A stretch of 64,000 bases of DNA, taken from NCBI RefSeq assembly GCF_044597725.1, contig NZ_CP139003.1, positions 2,108,001-2,172,000 of the forward strand. Direction: 5' to 3'. Of the stretch, positions 1 through 9,199 are shown piece after piece. Origin of the DNA: Bermanella sp044597725. Lineage in GTDB: Bacteria > Pseudomonadota > Gammaproteobacteria > Pseudomonadales > Oceanobacteraceae. Numbering within the stretch: position 1 is the first letter of the stretch; the number at the start of each line of letters is the position of its first letter. The notes below the pieces were generated by a model. It did no database searches and was not told the origin of the DNA. It saw only the letters and a program-made list of their open reading frames with translations. Both the position numbers and the translations under genes were made by a program.

Positions 1-296
1 TTAAGCCCGCGCCATGCACTTTCAATTTTTTTGAATTCTTGCGCTTGCATGACTTCATCTAGCTGACCACTGATTTTTTCATCAATCGCAGCAATCATAT
101 CGTCTACAAGTTTCTTCTCGATTTTGTCGTAGCTGCGAGATGGTTTGACTAGGTCGCTCAAGAAAACCTCAACACCACGACGTGCTGTGTCAAAGCCATC
201 ATCTTCTGGAGACATGCGTGTTTCAGCCATCACTTGGTCAAGAAGACTTGTGGTTGATCCGCTCTCTGCTACCGCTTCATCTGTTTCGTAACTCAT
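1..296 (-). CDS. tssC: Type VI secretion sheath protein TssC (VipB/ImpC), N-terminal part, cut by window edge
   Basis: The 98 visible codons begin MSYETDEAV and stay open to the window edge, ending in the conserved WRGL element of the TssC N-terminus. TssC pairs with TssB to build the contractile cytoplasmic sheath of the type VI secretion system. The gene lies 9 bp downstream of tssB on the same strand, which is the usual B-C order. Only the N-terminal region is visible, so the assignment rests on that motif plus the tssA-tssB context. Confidence 0.88.
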   Translation of the reverse strand, partial: MSYETDEAVAESGSTTSLLDQVMAETRMSPEDDGFDTARRGVEVFLSDLVKPSRSYDKIEKKLVDDMIAAIDEKISGQLDEVMQAQEFKKIESAWRGL

Positions 297-305
297 ATAA
301 TACCT

Positions 306-788
306 CTATTCGTTTAGACCCAGCTCGGCCATAACTTGGCTGCGAGTGTCTTCGTTGTCGAGAATGGCCTGGATAGTTTTACGGAAGGCGGGTACGTTAC
401 CAAGCGGTCCGCGAAGAGCCTGTAGGGCACGACGTAACTCTAATAGGTTTGCAAGTTCAGGTATTTGTTCTGCTACGCGAGCAGGATCAAAATCTTTCAT
501 GCTTTTGATTTCTAGATCGACATTGATGTCGTCATCTGAATCTTCTACCAGCGTATTCTTAACGCTAAACGCCATGGACAGGTTGTGTCCTTTAACAACA
601 TCGTTAAAGTTTGTTTTGTTGATGTTGATTGGGTCGCGGTCTTCAATTACTTCATCGCTTTCCTTGCCGGTGTAATCGTCAAGAATGAGTAATTTTAATG
701 GCAGTTCAACGCTTTCCGTTGCGCCACCTGTGTCCGATTTGTAAGCGATATTAATTCGCTCTTTTGGGGCTACACTGCCATCAGCCAT
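306..788 (-). CDS. tssB: Type VI secretion sheath protein TssB (VipA/ImpB)
   Basis: This is a full-length 160-residue protein, normal for the family. It has the typical opening (MADGSVAPKERINIAY), the LPLKLLILDDYTG stretch and a C-terminal region rich in leucine and arginine (LLELRRALQALRGPLGN). TssB forms the heterodimeric sheath with TssC that contracts to propel the Hcp tube. A GAGAAGG ribosome-binding site lies just upstream of the ATG. It follows tssA by 14 bp and precedes tssC by 9 bp, so the three are one transcript. Confidence 0.95.
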   Translation of the reverse strand: MADGSVAPKERINIAYKSDTGGATESVELPLKLLILDDYTGKESDEVIEDRDPININKTNFNDVVKGHNLSMAFSVKNTLVEDSDDDINVDLEIKSMKDFDPARVAEQIPELANLLELRRALQALRGPLGNVPAFRKTIQAILDNEDTRSQVMAELGLNE

Positions 789-802
789 AACCTTCTCCTA
801 TG

Positions 803-2497
803 TTATTGAGTGATAAGTGCTGGGTTGTACCAGCATAATTGATTGTAAACCGCGTCTTTTTGCTGCTGCTTGCTTGCTAAATCTGCTTCGTCCAATGAGT
901 CGTATGCATTAAGCAGTAGCGATAGTGCTTTTGATATGAAATCGCTTTCCCAATCAGATACGCGTAGCGATTTAATATCTTCTAGAATATGTTCAAGGAT
1001 AGGGATGCCGACTTTTGCTTGGCCATTGCCACAGGCTAATTCGGCACACGCCATTTTAATTTTAAAGTGTTCACGTTGTGAGGTGATGGGCTGCTCGTTT
1101 AGTAGTGCAAACGCTTCATTCAACTTACCTGATAGAGCTAGAGCTTTAGCTTCAGCGATGCTGCTAGACAGTGCATCTGAGTTGCTTGCGCTGCTTTGCG
1201 ATTCTGGGCTAACCAGTGACATAATCCAGTTTTTGCATGCATCTGATAAAAATGGCTCACCATTGGCGTACTGCAGGTCAAGGATCTTAGGTATACGACT
1301 AACAAATTGAATGATTTCATTTTCAAGAGCCGATTTGGCTTTCGCGTATTCTGCGCCTAGCTCACCTAGAGACATAACAATGTATCGGTTACCGTCAAAC
1401 CAATAAGGTAATTTTTCTGCTGACTTTTCAGCCAACTCGATGGCATCAAGAAATTCGCCTGCTTCATAAAGATCAACAACTTTCTTCAGTTTGTCGGCAG
1501 GAGGGCACGGAAGTTGTGTTTTGCCATCTTTCGCTGGAGGTAATTTATCCAAGCTTCCCCATAGCGCCATTCGGCTATAACGAAAACGTTTTGGGTCTGA
1601 TGCTTTCTCTGCAGCGTGGAATTGGGCTAACGTTTTTAATGTATCTTGTACTTGTTTAAATGCTTTCTTTGCATCCTGCTCTGACTGAATGTCTGTAATT
1701 GCGTCGGCCATTGCGCTTGAAGAAGTGCTGTTGGTTTTTGATGCAGGTGCCTTTGGTTTAGCTTGAGCAATTGGTTCTGCGGGGGTTTCTGCTGGTTTAT
1801 TTTCGATCTCTGTCGCTGGGTTTGGTGTTACCGCATCGGGAGCTGGAGCACTTGCTGGTTGTGCAGTAGGTTGCGAGGTTTCAGGTGTAGTTGCTGTGGT
1901 GGTATCAGCCTTGGCGGCTTCAGGTTTCACTGCAGGCGCAACCGTTTTGGCAATTTCCTTGAAACGCTTAAGTTGACGATTTAAGTCGGCAAAGTTAGGC
2001 GCTTTGTCTTCCATTTTCTCTGCTAAGAAAAAATCTAAGTCTTTTACTGTCGAGGTTAGTTGTGCGATACCTGCAAGGTCATTATTGCTTGGTTCTTTGT
2101 TTTCAATGTAAGAAGAGGTTTGCTCAATTAACCATTGGATAGCATTCTGGCGTCCGCGTAGACGCTTAACTGGGGGGTACATGTCCTGCCAGTATTCTTG
2201 TGACAAAGCATTGGTTATAGCGAACCCATCAAGCATGCCCTGGTAGCCGTGCTTCAAAATGAGTGAGTATGCGTAGTAGCAAGCAGTGGGAAAATCTTTG
2301 CTTATCTCAGTCAAAATACGAGAACTCAGGTTCAATACCTGATCCCAATCTGTTGACTCGCTTGATAGCGATTGTGACTTGGCGATTTCAGCTTCTAGCT
2401 GTTCGTAGTCACCTTCGTATTTTGCGTTAATTCCACAAGGAGCGTCACCGGAAATAGGTGCGCTAAGCTGGTCAAGAAGCTCTTGGTTTACGTCCAT
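803..2497 (-). CDS. tssA: Type VI secretion protein TssA (ImpA family)
   Basis: The protein has an ImpA N-terminal domain at about residues 5-120 (PISGDAPCG, then DWDQVLNLS). A long Ala/Pro/Thr-rich low-complexity linker follows at about 200-265, then a C-terminal VasJ-like helical region. TssA organises baseplate assembly and sheath polymerisation. The open frame extends upstream to 2530, but the ATG at 2497 is preferred: a GGGA ribosome-binding site lies 9 nt before it and the protein then starts MDVNQELLDQLSAPI like its relatives. It appears to be the first gene of the leftward tssABC operon. Confidence 0.9.
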   Translation of the reverse strand: MDVNQELLDQLSAPISGDAPCGINAKYEGDYEQLEAEIAKSQSLSSESTDWDQVLNLSSRILTEISKDFPTACYYAYSLILKHGYQGMLDGFAITNALSQEYWQDMYPPVKRLRGRQNAIQWLIEQTSSYIENKEPSNNDLAGIAQLTSTVKDLDFFLAEKMEDKAPNFADLNRQLKRFKEIAKTVAPAVKPEAAKADTTTATTPETSQPTAQPASAPAPDAVTPNPATEIENKPAETPAEPIAQAKPKAPASKTNSTSSSAMADAITDIQSEQDAKKAFKQVQDTLKTLAQFHAAEKASDPKRFRYSRMALWGSLDKLPPAKDGKTQLPCPPADKLKKVVDLYEAGEFLDAIELAEKSAEKLPYWFDGNRYIVMSLGELGAEYAKAKSALENEIIQFVSRIPKILDLQYANGEPFLSDACKNWIMSLVSPESQSSASNSDALSSSIAEAKALALSGKLNEAFALLNEQPITSQREHFKIKMACAELACGNGQAKVGIPILEHILEDIKSLRVSDWESDFISKALSLLLNAYDSLDEADLASKQQQKDAVYNQLCWYNPALITQ

Positions 2498-2521
2498 GTA
2501 CATCATTCCCAAAAAACAATT

Positions 2522-2540
2522 GTCAGGCAATTAGCCTGAC
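2522..2540 (-). promoter_or_regulatory. Hairpin in the tssA leader
   Basis: A perfect 7-bp inverted repeat, GTCAGGC and GCCTGAC around AATTA, lies 25 to 43 bases before the chosen tssA start. It lacks a T tract, so it is not an ordinary terminator. It may be an operator or an mRNA structure affecting tssA expression. Only the symmetry is seen; the function is inferred. Confidence 0.35.
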
Positions 2541-2903
2541 GTGTTTAAGTCGTTTGCGCGCATTCCATAGCGAAAAGCATTCTCTGTCAACCTGTTGGGT
2601 TTGTGAGGTTAAATAGTGATCACAGCTAAGGCAAAAGAATTATAGATGAGAGATTGGTATGGTTTTTTTTGGCGACTTTATGATGTGGTTCACATTTAGC
2701 TTGCGGCCTATTAAACAAAAGTACTAAGCAACTCATCATTTGCTCAGCGATATGATGAGTTTATGAGGCAAATTTTTTTTCAAAAATAACTAAAAGGTAC
2801 TAGTTGTGGTTAATTAGTGATCATGAAAAAATTAAGAGGATCTTAATCATTTTTGTGACTGGTTTCGAAGTATTGCTGTTAAAAATAATGCAGTAAATGA
2901 AGC
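2541..2903. other. Intergenic region upstream of tssA with a 9-bp inverted repeat
   Basis: No supported gene lies here. The stretch is AT-rich and lies between the start of the leftward tss operon and the 3' end of the leftward deacetylase gene, so it must hold the tss promoter. A perfect inverted repeat, ACTCATCAT at 2731-2739 and ATGATGAGT at 2752-2760, could be an operator or a weak terminator. A TATAAT hexamer in tss orientation occurs at 2644-2639 but lacks a convincing -35 box. Confidence 0.5.
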
Positions 2904-3830
2904 TTATTTTCCGGTTAGCGCGCGAATGTGTTCGTGAGCACTATTGCCTAGTGATTCTAAGTTGTAGCCTCCTTCCATCATAGAAATGATGCGTCCTTTG
3001 CTGTATCGATTGGCAATATCCATGGATAGTTTGGTTAGCCAGTAAAAATCGTCATCAACTAACTCCAATCCTCCCATGGGGTCGTCAATGTGGGCATCAA
3101 AACCGGCTGAAAGAAAAACCATATCTGGCTTAAAGTGGTCGGCTGCGTTGATCAGTGTGCTTTCAACTTTACGGCGATAGGCTGAGCTACCGGTATATTC
3201 ATCAATTGGAATGTTTACAATATTGTCTTCTTTCACGAGCCAGTGAGAATTAGGGTAGTAGGGGTGTTGAAAACTGGTGACAACTAAAACATCTTCGCGA
3301 CCGCGAAATGCCTCTATGGTGCCGTTGGCTTGATGGACGTCGAAGTCAAAGATTAATACACGCTTAATATTTGGTTGATTGAGTGCATGTTGGGCAGCTA
3401 ATGCAATATTGTTTACAAAGCAAAAGCCTTTGGTTTTTCTGGGTTCCGCATGGTGACCAGGAGGACGAATCGCACAAAAAGCATTCGCATGTTTGCCTGC
3501 AATGATTGCATTAACCGCTTGAATGCCTGAGCCTGCGGCTTCTTCGGTGGCTTCCAGTGTATCAAACGCCAACGGCGTGTCTGGATCAGCTAGAATCATG
3601 CCTTTTGGGGGCGATATGTTGTAGAGTTGGTCTATGTATCCTTTGCTGTGAATCAGCTGAAATACATCGCGACTTACTGGCTTTGCCTGTTCTATACTGA
3701 GTTCTTGCCACAAACCAGACTGGCGCAATTTAGTCTCAACGGCTAGGTTGCGTAGCGGGCTCTCGGGGTGTTGTGGCGGAACCGAGTGTTGGTCAAAGTC
3801 AGAATGTTGAATAAATAATGTTGAAGTCAT
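2904..3830 (-). CDS. Class II histone deacetylase-like / acetylpolyamine amidohydrolase family protein
   Basis: This is a 308-residue zinc hydrolase of the arginase/deacetylase fold. Visible hallmarks are RPPGHHA (His126-His127, the catalytic pair), FDFDVHQANGT (Asp164 and His166 as zinc ligands), SAGFDAH (third ligand Asp245) and a C-terminal EGGYN. Family members remove acetyl groups from lysines of proteins or from acetylpolyamines. The gene is divergent from an adjacent protein acetyltransferase across about 80 bp, which suggests that protein lysine deacetylation is its role. Exact substrates are not shown by the sequence. Confidence 0.9.
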   Translation of the reverse strand: MTSTLFIQHSDFDQHSVPPQHPESPLRNLAVETKLRQSGLWQELSIEQAKPVSRDVFQLIHSKGYIDQLYNISPPKGMILADPDTPLAFDTLEATEEAAGSGIQAVNAIIAGKHANAFCAIRPPGHHAEPRKTKGFCFVNNIALAAQHALNQPNIKRVLIFDFDVHQANGTIEAFRGREDVLVVTSFQHPYYPNSHWLVKEDNIVNIPIDEYTGSSAYRRKVESTLINAADHFKPDMVFLSAGFDAHIDDPMGGLELVDDDFYWLTKLSMDIANRYSKGRIISMMEGGYNLESLGNSAHEHIRALTGK

Positions 3831-3841
3831 GCACTAATTGC

Positions 3842-3870
3842 TTGAGCCTTGTTTAATAAGTCTATATAAC
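3842..3870 (+). promoter_or_regulatory. Candidate sigma-70 promoter of the acetyltransferase gene
   Basis: TTGAGC at 3842-3847 and TATAAC at 3865-3870 are separated by 17 bp and lie about 40 bp before the chosen ATG at 3910. The match to the consensus is good. It starts only 12 bp from the divergent deacetylase start codon. Confidence 0.5.
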
Positions 3871-3909
3871 TCAAATAAATACAAGAAAACACCTTTTTCT
3901 AAGGGAATT

Positions 3910-6639
3910 ATGGGTACTCGTTGGTTAGAGCACTTTTTTGAGCCTCAAAAGATAGCAGTTATTGGGGCATCTGAAAAACCCGCAAGTATGGGCGGGGCTG
4001 TTATTCAGAACTTGAAATCGTCTGGTTTTAAGGGGTCTGTGTATGCAGTAAATATTCGCCGTTACAAAACAGTTCATGGGGTGCCGTGTTATTCGAAAAT
4101 AGGCCGCCTCCCCAAAGATGTAGATTTGGCTATAATTTGTACGCCTGCTGATACAATTGAAAAAATCATAAAGCAGTTAGGTAAGGTGGGAATCCATGCG
4201 GTTATTATTTTAACGGGTGGTATATCTCGTAAACGTGCCGAACAGTATCGTCCTTCTAAAAATCCGCTTAAACAGTTATCCAGAGAATATGATGTACGCA
4301 TCATGGGGCCTGATTGCTTGGGGTTGTTGGTTCCCGATTTAAAACTCAATGCGAGTTATAGTCATGTTCAGGCTTTGCCGGGCAAGGTTGCATACTTGGG
4401 GCAATCGGGCACCTTAGCCAGTGCTTTACTCGACTGGGCATATAGCAGAGGCATTGGTTTTTCTCACTTTTTAACCATCGGTGATAGTGCCGATGTGGCC
4501 ATGCCGGATGCCATTGATTACCTTTCTAGTCAGCGCCAAGTCAAAGCGATTATGCTGCACTTAGAACAGATTCATGATGCGGTATCGTTTGTTAGAGCTG
4601 TCCGTAACGCTTCGCGAAGCAAACTGGTATTGGCCATCAAAAGCAGTCGTTTCTCTCAATCTCAATCTCCGGTGGAGCCGGTGCCTTCTGGGTTAAGGCA
4701 CCGAGACATGGTACACGAAGCCATCCTATTACGTGCGGGTGTGCTTAGGGTTGATAGTACCGAAGAGCTGTTTGAGTCGGTTGAATCTTTGACTCGCATG
4801 AAGCCGTTAAAAGGTGAGCGCTTGGCTATTGTTGCAAATGGCAACGGTGGGGCCATTCTTGCTGTCGATCGGCTTGTTCATGAGGGCGGTCAGCTAGCTG
4901 AACTGACGCCGCAAACCATTGAAAAATTATCAGAGATATTGCCACCTTATTGGTCGCAATCAAATCCGGTGGATATAACGCCTGAGGCAGGTCCTCGTGT
5001 TTATAAGCAAGTGTTAGAGCTGGTTGAAAAAGACCCTAATGTGGATGCAATTTTAGTTTTGTTCTCCCCAAACAGTGTGGTTAATCCCGTGGATGTTTCA
5101 AATGTGGTTATTAATCACATTAAGTTTTATCAGAAAAATTTGTTAACAAGTTGGATGGGTGGTGAAGCCGTAGAACGCAGCCGGCATATTTTTGATGATG
5201 CGGGGATCCCTACTTACGATACACCCGACAGAGCAATAAAAGCGTTTATGCACATGGTAAGGCATCAGCGTAATCACGATTTACTGCGTGAAACGCCAGC
5301 TTCTTTAGTGCTGGACAGTGAACACAATGCTTCTCATGCTAAGGAAATCGTTAGCAATGCATTGCACCAGCAGCGGCAATATTTAACGGCTGAAGAGATA
5401 TATCGTGTCTTGCAGTGTTACGGCTTTAAACTGGTCGAAACGCAATTCTTCAATGAAGATTTTCATCCAGCAAGTAGCAAAATTCGCTTTCCCGCGGCAA
5501 TTAAAATCATCCATGAACGTTATTGTCACCCGTTCGCCTATGGTGATAACCCTCGAGATCGTTGGCGCGGTGTAGTGACCGGTATTCAGGATAAAGAAGA
5601 GCTGAGTATTGCGGCCAAGGAGCTGCGTTCGCAGATTCGCAAACGCTTTGAGCGCAGCCGAGTTCACGGGTTTAGCGTCCAGCCCATGCGTTCCGGTGAA
5701 GTGACAACCCAGTTCAGTATGGGGATTACTCGAGATGAGACGTTTGGCCCTGTGATTTTGTTTGGCGGTGGCGGTGCGACTGCAAATATCATGGCTGATA
5801 GGGTGGTTCAGTTTCCCCCATTGAATGATGTCTTAGCGCACCAGCTGATGAGTAAGACTCATATTTATCGAGTATTGAAAGAGCGAAGCCGGCATCTCGA
5901 TCGAGATATTGCGCAATTATCTCGGATGCTCATTCAGCTATCGCAAATTGCCACGGACATCCCAAATTTAAAAGGGGTTGAGCTCAATGTTATATTACAC
6001 CCTGTTGAAGGTGCGAAAGTTCTTGGGATGGCAGCCGACCTTGGTCGTCCCCATGAATTATGTATTCGGCCTTATCCAGCGCAACTGGAAGAAACAATTG
6101 TATCGGCAAAGGCGGGTGATATTCTATTGCGCCCTATACGTGGCGAGGATGAGCCCGCACTCAAAATATTTCATGAGCGTTTAAGTGCGGAGTCATTGCG
6201 TTATCGTTTCTTTAATTCAAGACGCAACTTTAGGCACCGAGAGCTTGCTCAGTTTGCGCAGATTGATTACCAGCAAGAAATGGCCTTTGTTGCGTTGGAT
6301 GCTAAAGGAGAGATGTTGGGTGTGGTACGTACTTGGACAGACGCCGATCAAATTCAAGCGGAGTTTTCGGTTTTAGTGAGTGATCAAGCTCAAGGGTTGG
6401 GAATTGGCAGTATGCTCATGGATAAGATGATCAAGTATTGCGCACAACAAGGCACAATTGAAATGATGGGTACTGTGTTAAGCGATAATGGCCCAATGCT
6501 AAGGCTTGCAAGCCGATTGGGCTTCAATGTTGCACGCCGATTGTACGGCGATACAGTGGAAATAATCAGGCCTTTGAATGCACCCACGCAGGAATGGCAG
6601 AAGCAGCGCTTGGCACGGTTACATACAAGCAAAAAATAG
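3910..6639 (+). CDS. pat: Pat-type protein lysine acetyltransferase (ADP-forming acyl-CoA synthetase-like plus GNAT domain)
   Basis: The 909-residue architecture matches Pat/YfiQ: an N-terminal CoA-binding Rossmann domain (IAVIGASEKPASMGG), succinyl-CoA-ligase-like and ATP-grasp regions, and a C-terminal GNAT domain (about the last 160 residues; QGLGIGSMLMDKMI is the acetyl-CoA loop). Pat acetylates lysines, classically inactivating acetyl-CoA synthetase. The frame is open from a TTG at 3838, but the ATG at 3910 has an AAGGGA ribosome-binding site and gives the family start MGTRWLEHFF. The divergent deacetylase makes a regulatory pair likely. Confidence 0.9.
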   Translation: MGTRWLEHFFEPQKIAVIGASEKPASMGGAVIQNLKSSGFKGSVYAVNIRRYKTVHGVPCYSKIGRLPKDVDLAIICTPADTIEKIIKQLGKVGIHAVIILTGGISRKRAEQYRPSKNPLKQLSREYDVRIMGPDCLGLLVPDLKLNASYSHVQALPGKVAYLGQSGTLASALLDWAYSRGIGFSHFLTIGDSADVAMPDAIDYLSSQRQVKAIMLHLEQIHDAVSFVRAVRNASRSKLVLAIKSSRFSQSQSPVEPVPSGLRHRDMVHEAILLRAGVLRVDSTEELFESVESLTRMKPLKGERLAIVANGNGGAILAVDRLVHEGGQLAELTPQTIEKLSEILPPYWSQSNPVDITPEAGPRVYKQVLELVEKDPNVDAILVLFSPNSVVNPVDVSNVVINHIKFYQKNLLTSWMGGEAVERSRHIFDDAGIPTYDTPDRAIKAFMHMVRHQRNHDLLRETPASLVLDSEHNASHAKEIVSNALHQQRQYLTAEEIYRVLQCYGFKLVETQFFNEDFHPASSKIRFPAAIKIIHERYCHPFAYGDNPRDRWRGVVTGIQDKEELSIAAKELRSQIRKRFERSRVHGFSVQPMRSGEVTTQFSMGITRDETFGPVILFGGGGATANIMADRVVQFPPLNDVLAHQLMSKTHIYRVLKERSRHLDRDIAQLSRMLIQLSQIATDIPNLKGVELNVILHPVEGAKVLGMAADLGRPHELCIRPYPAQLEETIVSAKAGDILLRPIRGEDEPALKIFHERLSAESLRYRFFNSRRNFRHRELAQFAQIDYQQEMAFVALDAKGEMLGVVRTWTDADQIQAEFSVLVSDQAQGLGIGSMLMDKMIKYCAQQGTIEMMGTVLSDNGPMLRLASRLGFNVARRLYGDTVEIIRPLNAPTQEWQKQRLARLHTSKK

Positions 6640-6697
6640 CTGGTTTAAGCCTGTGTTTTTGCTAGCATAGGGCCAAATGCAGGTTGAGGTAGTTGTT

Positions 6698-7348
6698 TTG
6701 ATTCGCGTAATAGTTGTAGATGACCATGAATTGGTGCGAATGGGAATCGTAAGCCTGTTGCAAGGAAGTGACAATATAGAGGTGGTAGCTGAAGCCAGTA
6801 GCGGTGAACAGGCAATTGAGCTGGCTAAGCAGTACGATCCTGATGTTGTATTGATGGATATTCGCATGCCAGGAATGGGTGGGCTTGAAGCAACTCATAA
6901 GCTCTTGCGATATAACCCAGATATAAAAGTAATGGCGGTCACTGCCTGCGGTGAAGATCCTTATGCGTCTCGTTTGCTGCAAGCGGGAGCTGCTGGCTAT
7001 ATGACCAAGGGTGCAAGTGCAGAAGAAATGCACCGAGCGATACTTAAGGTAAAGTCTGGGCAACGTTATATTAGTTCAGAGGTCGCACAGCGAATGGCAC
7101 TCAAGCCATTCGATTCACAGGATTCGGGCTGTCCATTTGATGCATTGTCTGACCGTGAGATGCAAATAAGCATTCTTATTGCTAATTGTGCCAAGGTACA
7201 AGATATATCCGACCAGCTATTTCTCAGCCCCAAAACGGTGAATACCTACCGCTATCGAATTTTTGAAAAGCTTGATATCTCAAGTGACGTTGAGCTGACA
7301 CGACTCGCCATTCGCTTTGGCATTGTGGATACTGAAACTCATATTTAG
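6698..7348 (+). CDS. uvrY: Response regulator UvrY/GacA (TTG start)
   Basis: The protein has a receiver domain with the acidic pocket VVDDHE and phosphoacceptor Asp54 in LMDIRMPG, then a LuxR-type helix-turn-helix (LSDREMQISILIA, LSPKTVNTYRYRIFEKL). It is the output regulator of the BarA/GacS pathway that drives CsrB/RsmZ-type small RNAs. An ATG exists at 6677, but the TTG at 6698 sits 8 nt after TGAGGT and gives the start MIRVIVVDDHELV seen in GacA. uvrC follows after 1 nt. Confidence 0.93.
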   Translation: MIRVIVVDDHELVRMGIVSLLQGSDNIEVVAEASSGEQAIELAKQYDPDVVLMDIRMPGMGGLEATHKLLRYNPDIKVMAVTACGEDPYASRLLQAGAAGYMTKGASAEEMHRAILKVKSGQRYISSEVAQRMALKPFDSQDSGCPFDALSDREMQISILIANCAKVQDISDQLFLSPKTVNTYRYRIFEKLDISSDVELTRLAIRFGIVDTETHI

Positions 7349-7349
7349 C

Positions 7350-9152
7350 ATGCCTTTCGATCATAAAGCGTTTCTAAAACATCTTTCCAGTAAGCCCGGT
7401 GTATATCGTATGTACGATAGTGAAGGGCTAATCCTCTATATTGGTAAAGCTAAAAACCTTAAAAACCGAGTATCGAGTTATTTTGCTAGTAACGGTTTAA
7501 ACAACAAAACCATGGCGCTGGTGCAGCGCATTGCGGACATCGAAACGACCATAACCGGTAGTGAAACAGAAGCACTTCTGCTTGAGCAAAATTTAATCAA
7601 GCAGCACAGGCCCCCTTATAATATTCTGCTTAAAGACGACAAGTCATACCCCTATATTTTTTGCTCTGACCATGAATTCCCTTTGCTGGCTTATGCCCGC
7701 GGAAAAAAGAAAAAACACGGCGAGTATTTTGGCCCATTCCCAAGTACATATGCTGTACGCGAATCACTCAACTTTTTGCAGAAAGTTTTTAAGCTGCGTA
7801 ATTGTGAGGATAGCTATTTTAGTAATCGATCTCGCCCTTGCTTGCAGCATCAAATTGGACGTTGCAGTGCACCCTGTGTGGGTTTTATTTCACCACAAGA
7901 CTATGCGAACGATTTACGGCACGCGCAACTTTTTTTACGAGGCAAAAATCAAGATTTGATTACCGATTTGCAAAATAATATGGATCAGGCTGCCGAAGCA
8001 TTACAGTTTGAAAAAGCAGCTGAATATCGAGATCAAATTCAACATTTGCGCAAAGTTCAAGAAGCGCAATCGATTGAGGCGGGAGAAGGGGATGTTGATC
8101 TCTTTGCTATTGAGATTCAGCAGTCTATATGTACTGTACATGTTATGAATGTTAGAGAAGGGCGTTTACAAGGCAGCCGATCTTTTTATCCGAAGCTTAA
8201 TATGGGCGAAGATGAAGACGCTGCATTGACTGCATTTATTTCCCAGTTCTATTTTCAGTTTCAGCGTGAAATCCCCGATGAAGTTGTATTGTCACATGGC
8301 GTATCCGACTCCACTCTTTTACAGAGTGCGTTAAGCGAATATCGAAAACGCAAGGTTAAAGTGGTTCAGCAGGTTCGGGCTCAACGCTTACGGTGGTTGC
8401 AGTTGGCAATAAGCAATGCCAAAGAAGCCTGTCGAATTAAGCTACAAGGTCGACAGCACATTGCTGAGCAATACGCAGACCTTAAGTCTGTATTGCAGTT
8501 GCAAGAGATTCCAAAGCGCATGGAGTGTTTTGATATCAGTCATAGCCATGGAGAGGCTACTGTGGCATCGTGCGTCGTGTTTAATCAGGATGGTGCACTC
8601 AAAAGCGATTACCGAAAGTTTAATATTGATGGGGTTGAACCAGGGGATGATTATGGCGCCATGCGTCAAGCGCTCACCCGACGGTTTAAAAAGTTAACCG
8701 AAGATAAAAAGCCCGACATATTGTTAATTGATGGTGGTAAGGGGCAAACAAATATCGCCCGTGATGTACTGGTAAGTCTAAATTTGACTGGCATTCATGT
8801 GCTAGGTGTTAGTAAGGGTGTTACCCGCAAGGCGGGGATGGAAGTATTGTTGTTTGCAGGTAAAGAGCTCACTTTGGATAACGCATCCCCTGCATTACAC
8901 CTTATTCAGCAAATTCGCGATGAATCTCACCGCTTTGCCATAACCGGGCACAGGGCGAGAAGAGGCAAAGCCCGTGGGCGATCTGCATTAGAGGATATTC
9001 CGGGTATTGGTGCCAAAAGACGGAAAGAGCTGCTAAGATTCTTCGGCGATTTGGCTCAGGTTAAATCTGCCAATATTGATGAAATCGCCAAGGTGCCTGG
9101 CATTAGTAAAGCAAAAGCCACTGAAATATATAACGCACTGCATGCGGATTGA
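7350..9152 (+). CDS. uvrC: Excinuclease ABC subunit C
   Basis: This is a 600-residue UvrC with all parts in order. The GIY-YIG nuclease domain is at the N-terminus (GVYRMYDSEG, LYIGKAKNLKNRV). The UVR motif is near residue 205-235, the RNase H-like C-terminal nuclease lies around RMECFDISHSHG, and tandem helix-hairpin-helix motifs end the protein (LEDIPGIGAKRRKELL). It makes both incisions in nucleotide excision repair. The ATG at 7350 is 1 nt after the uvrY stop and is preferred over the upstream in-frame start at 7317, which lies inside uvrY. Confidence 0.97.
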   Translation: MPFDHKAFLKHLSSKPGVYRMYDSEGLILYIGKAKNLKNRVSSYFASNGLNNKTMALVQRIADIETTITGSETEALLLEQNLIKQHRPPYNILLKDDKSYPYIFCSDHEFPLLAYARGKKKKHGEYFGPFPSTYAVRESLNFLQKVFKLRNCEDSYFSNRSRPCLQHQIGRCSAPCVGFISPQDYANDLRHAQLFLRGKNQDLITDLQNNMDQAAEALQFEKAAEYRDQIQHLRKVQEAQSIEAGEGDVDLFAIEIQQSICTVHVMNVREGRLQGSRSFYPKLNMGEDEDAALTAFISQFYFQFQREIPDEVVLSHGVSDSTLLQSALSEYRKRKVKVVQQVRAQRLRWLQLAISNAKEACRIKLQGRQHIAEQYADLKSVLQLQEIPKRMECFDISHSHGEATVASCVVFNQDGALKSDYRKFNIDGVEPGDDYGAMRQALTRRFKKLTEDKKPDILLIDGGKGQTNIARDVLVSLNLTGIHVLGVSKGVTRKAGMEVLLFAGKELTLDNASPALHLIQQIRDESHRFAITGHRARRGKARGRSALEDIPGIGAKRRKELLRFFGDLAQVKSANIDEIAKVPGISKAKATEIYNALHAD

Positions 9153-9199
9153 GCATGCAGGTCATAGAATCATAATAAAGAGTCGTAATCGAGAAAAAT

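Noticed and set aside
870..1310. Long plus-strand open frame opposite tssA
   Set aside because: It lies fully antisense to a conserved gene, has no ribosome-binding site of note and no recognisable domain.
6662..7063. Minus-strand open frame opposite uvrY
   Set aside because: Antisense shadow of a conserved response regulator; composition not protein-like.
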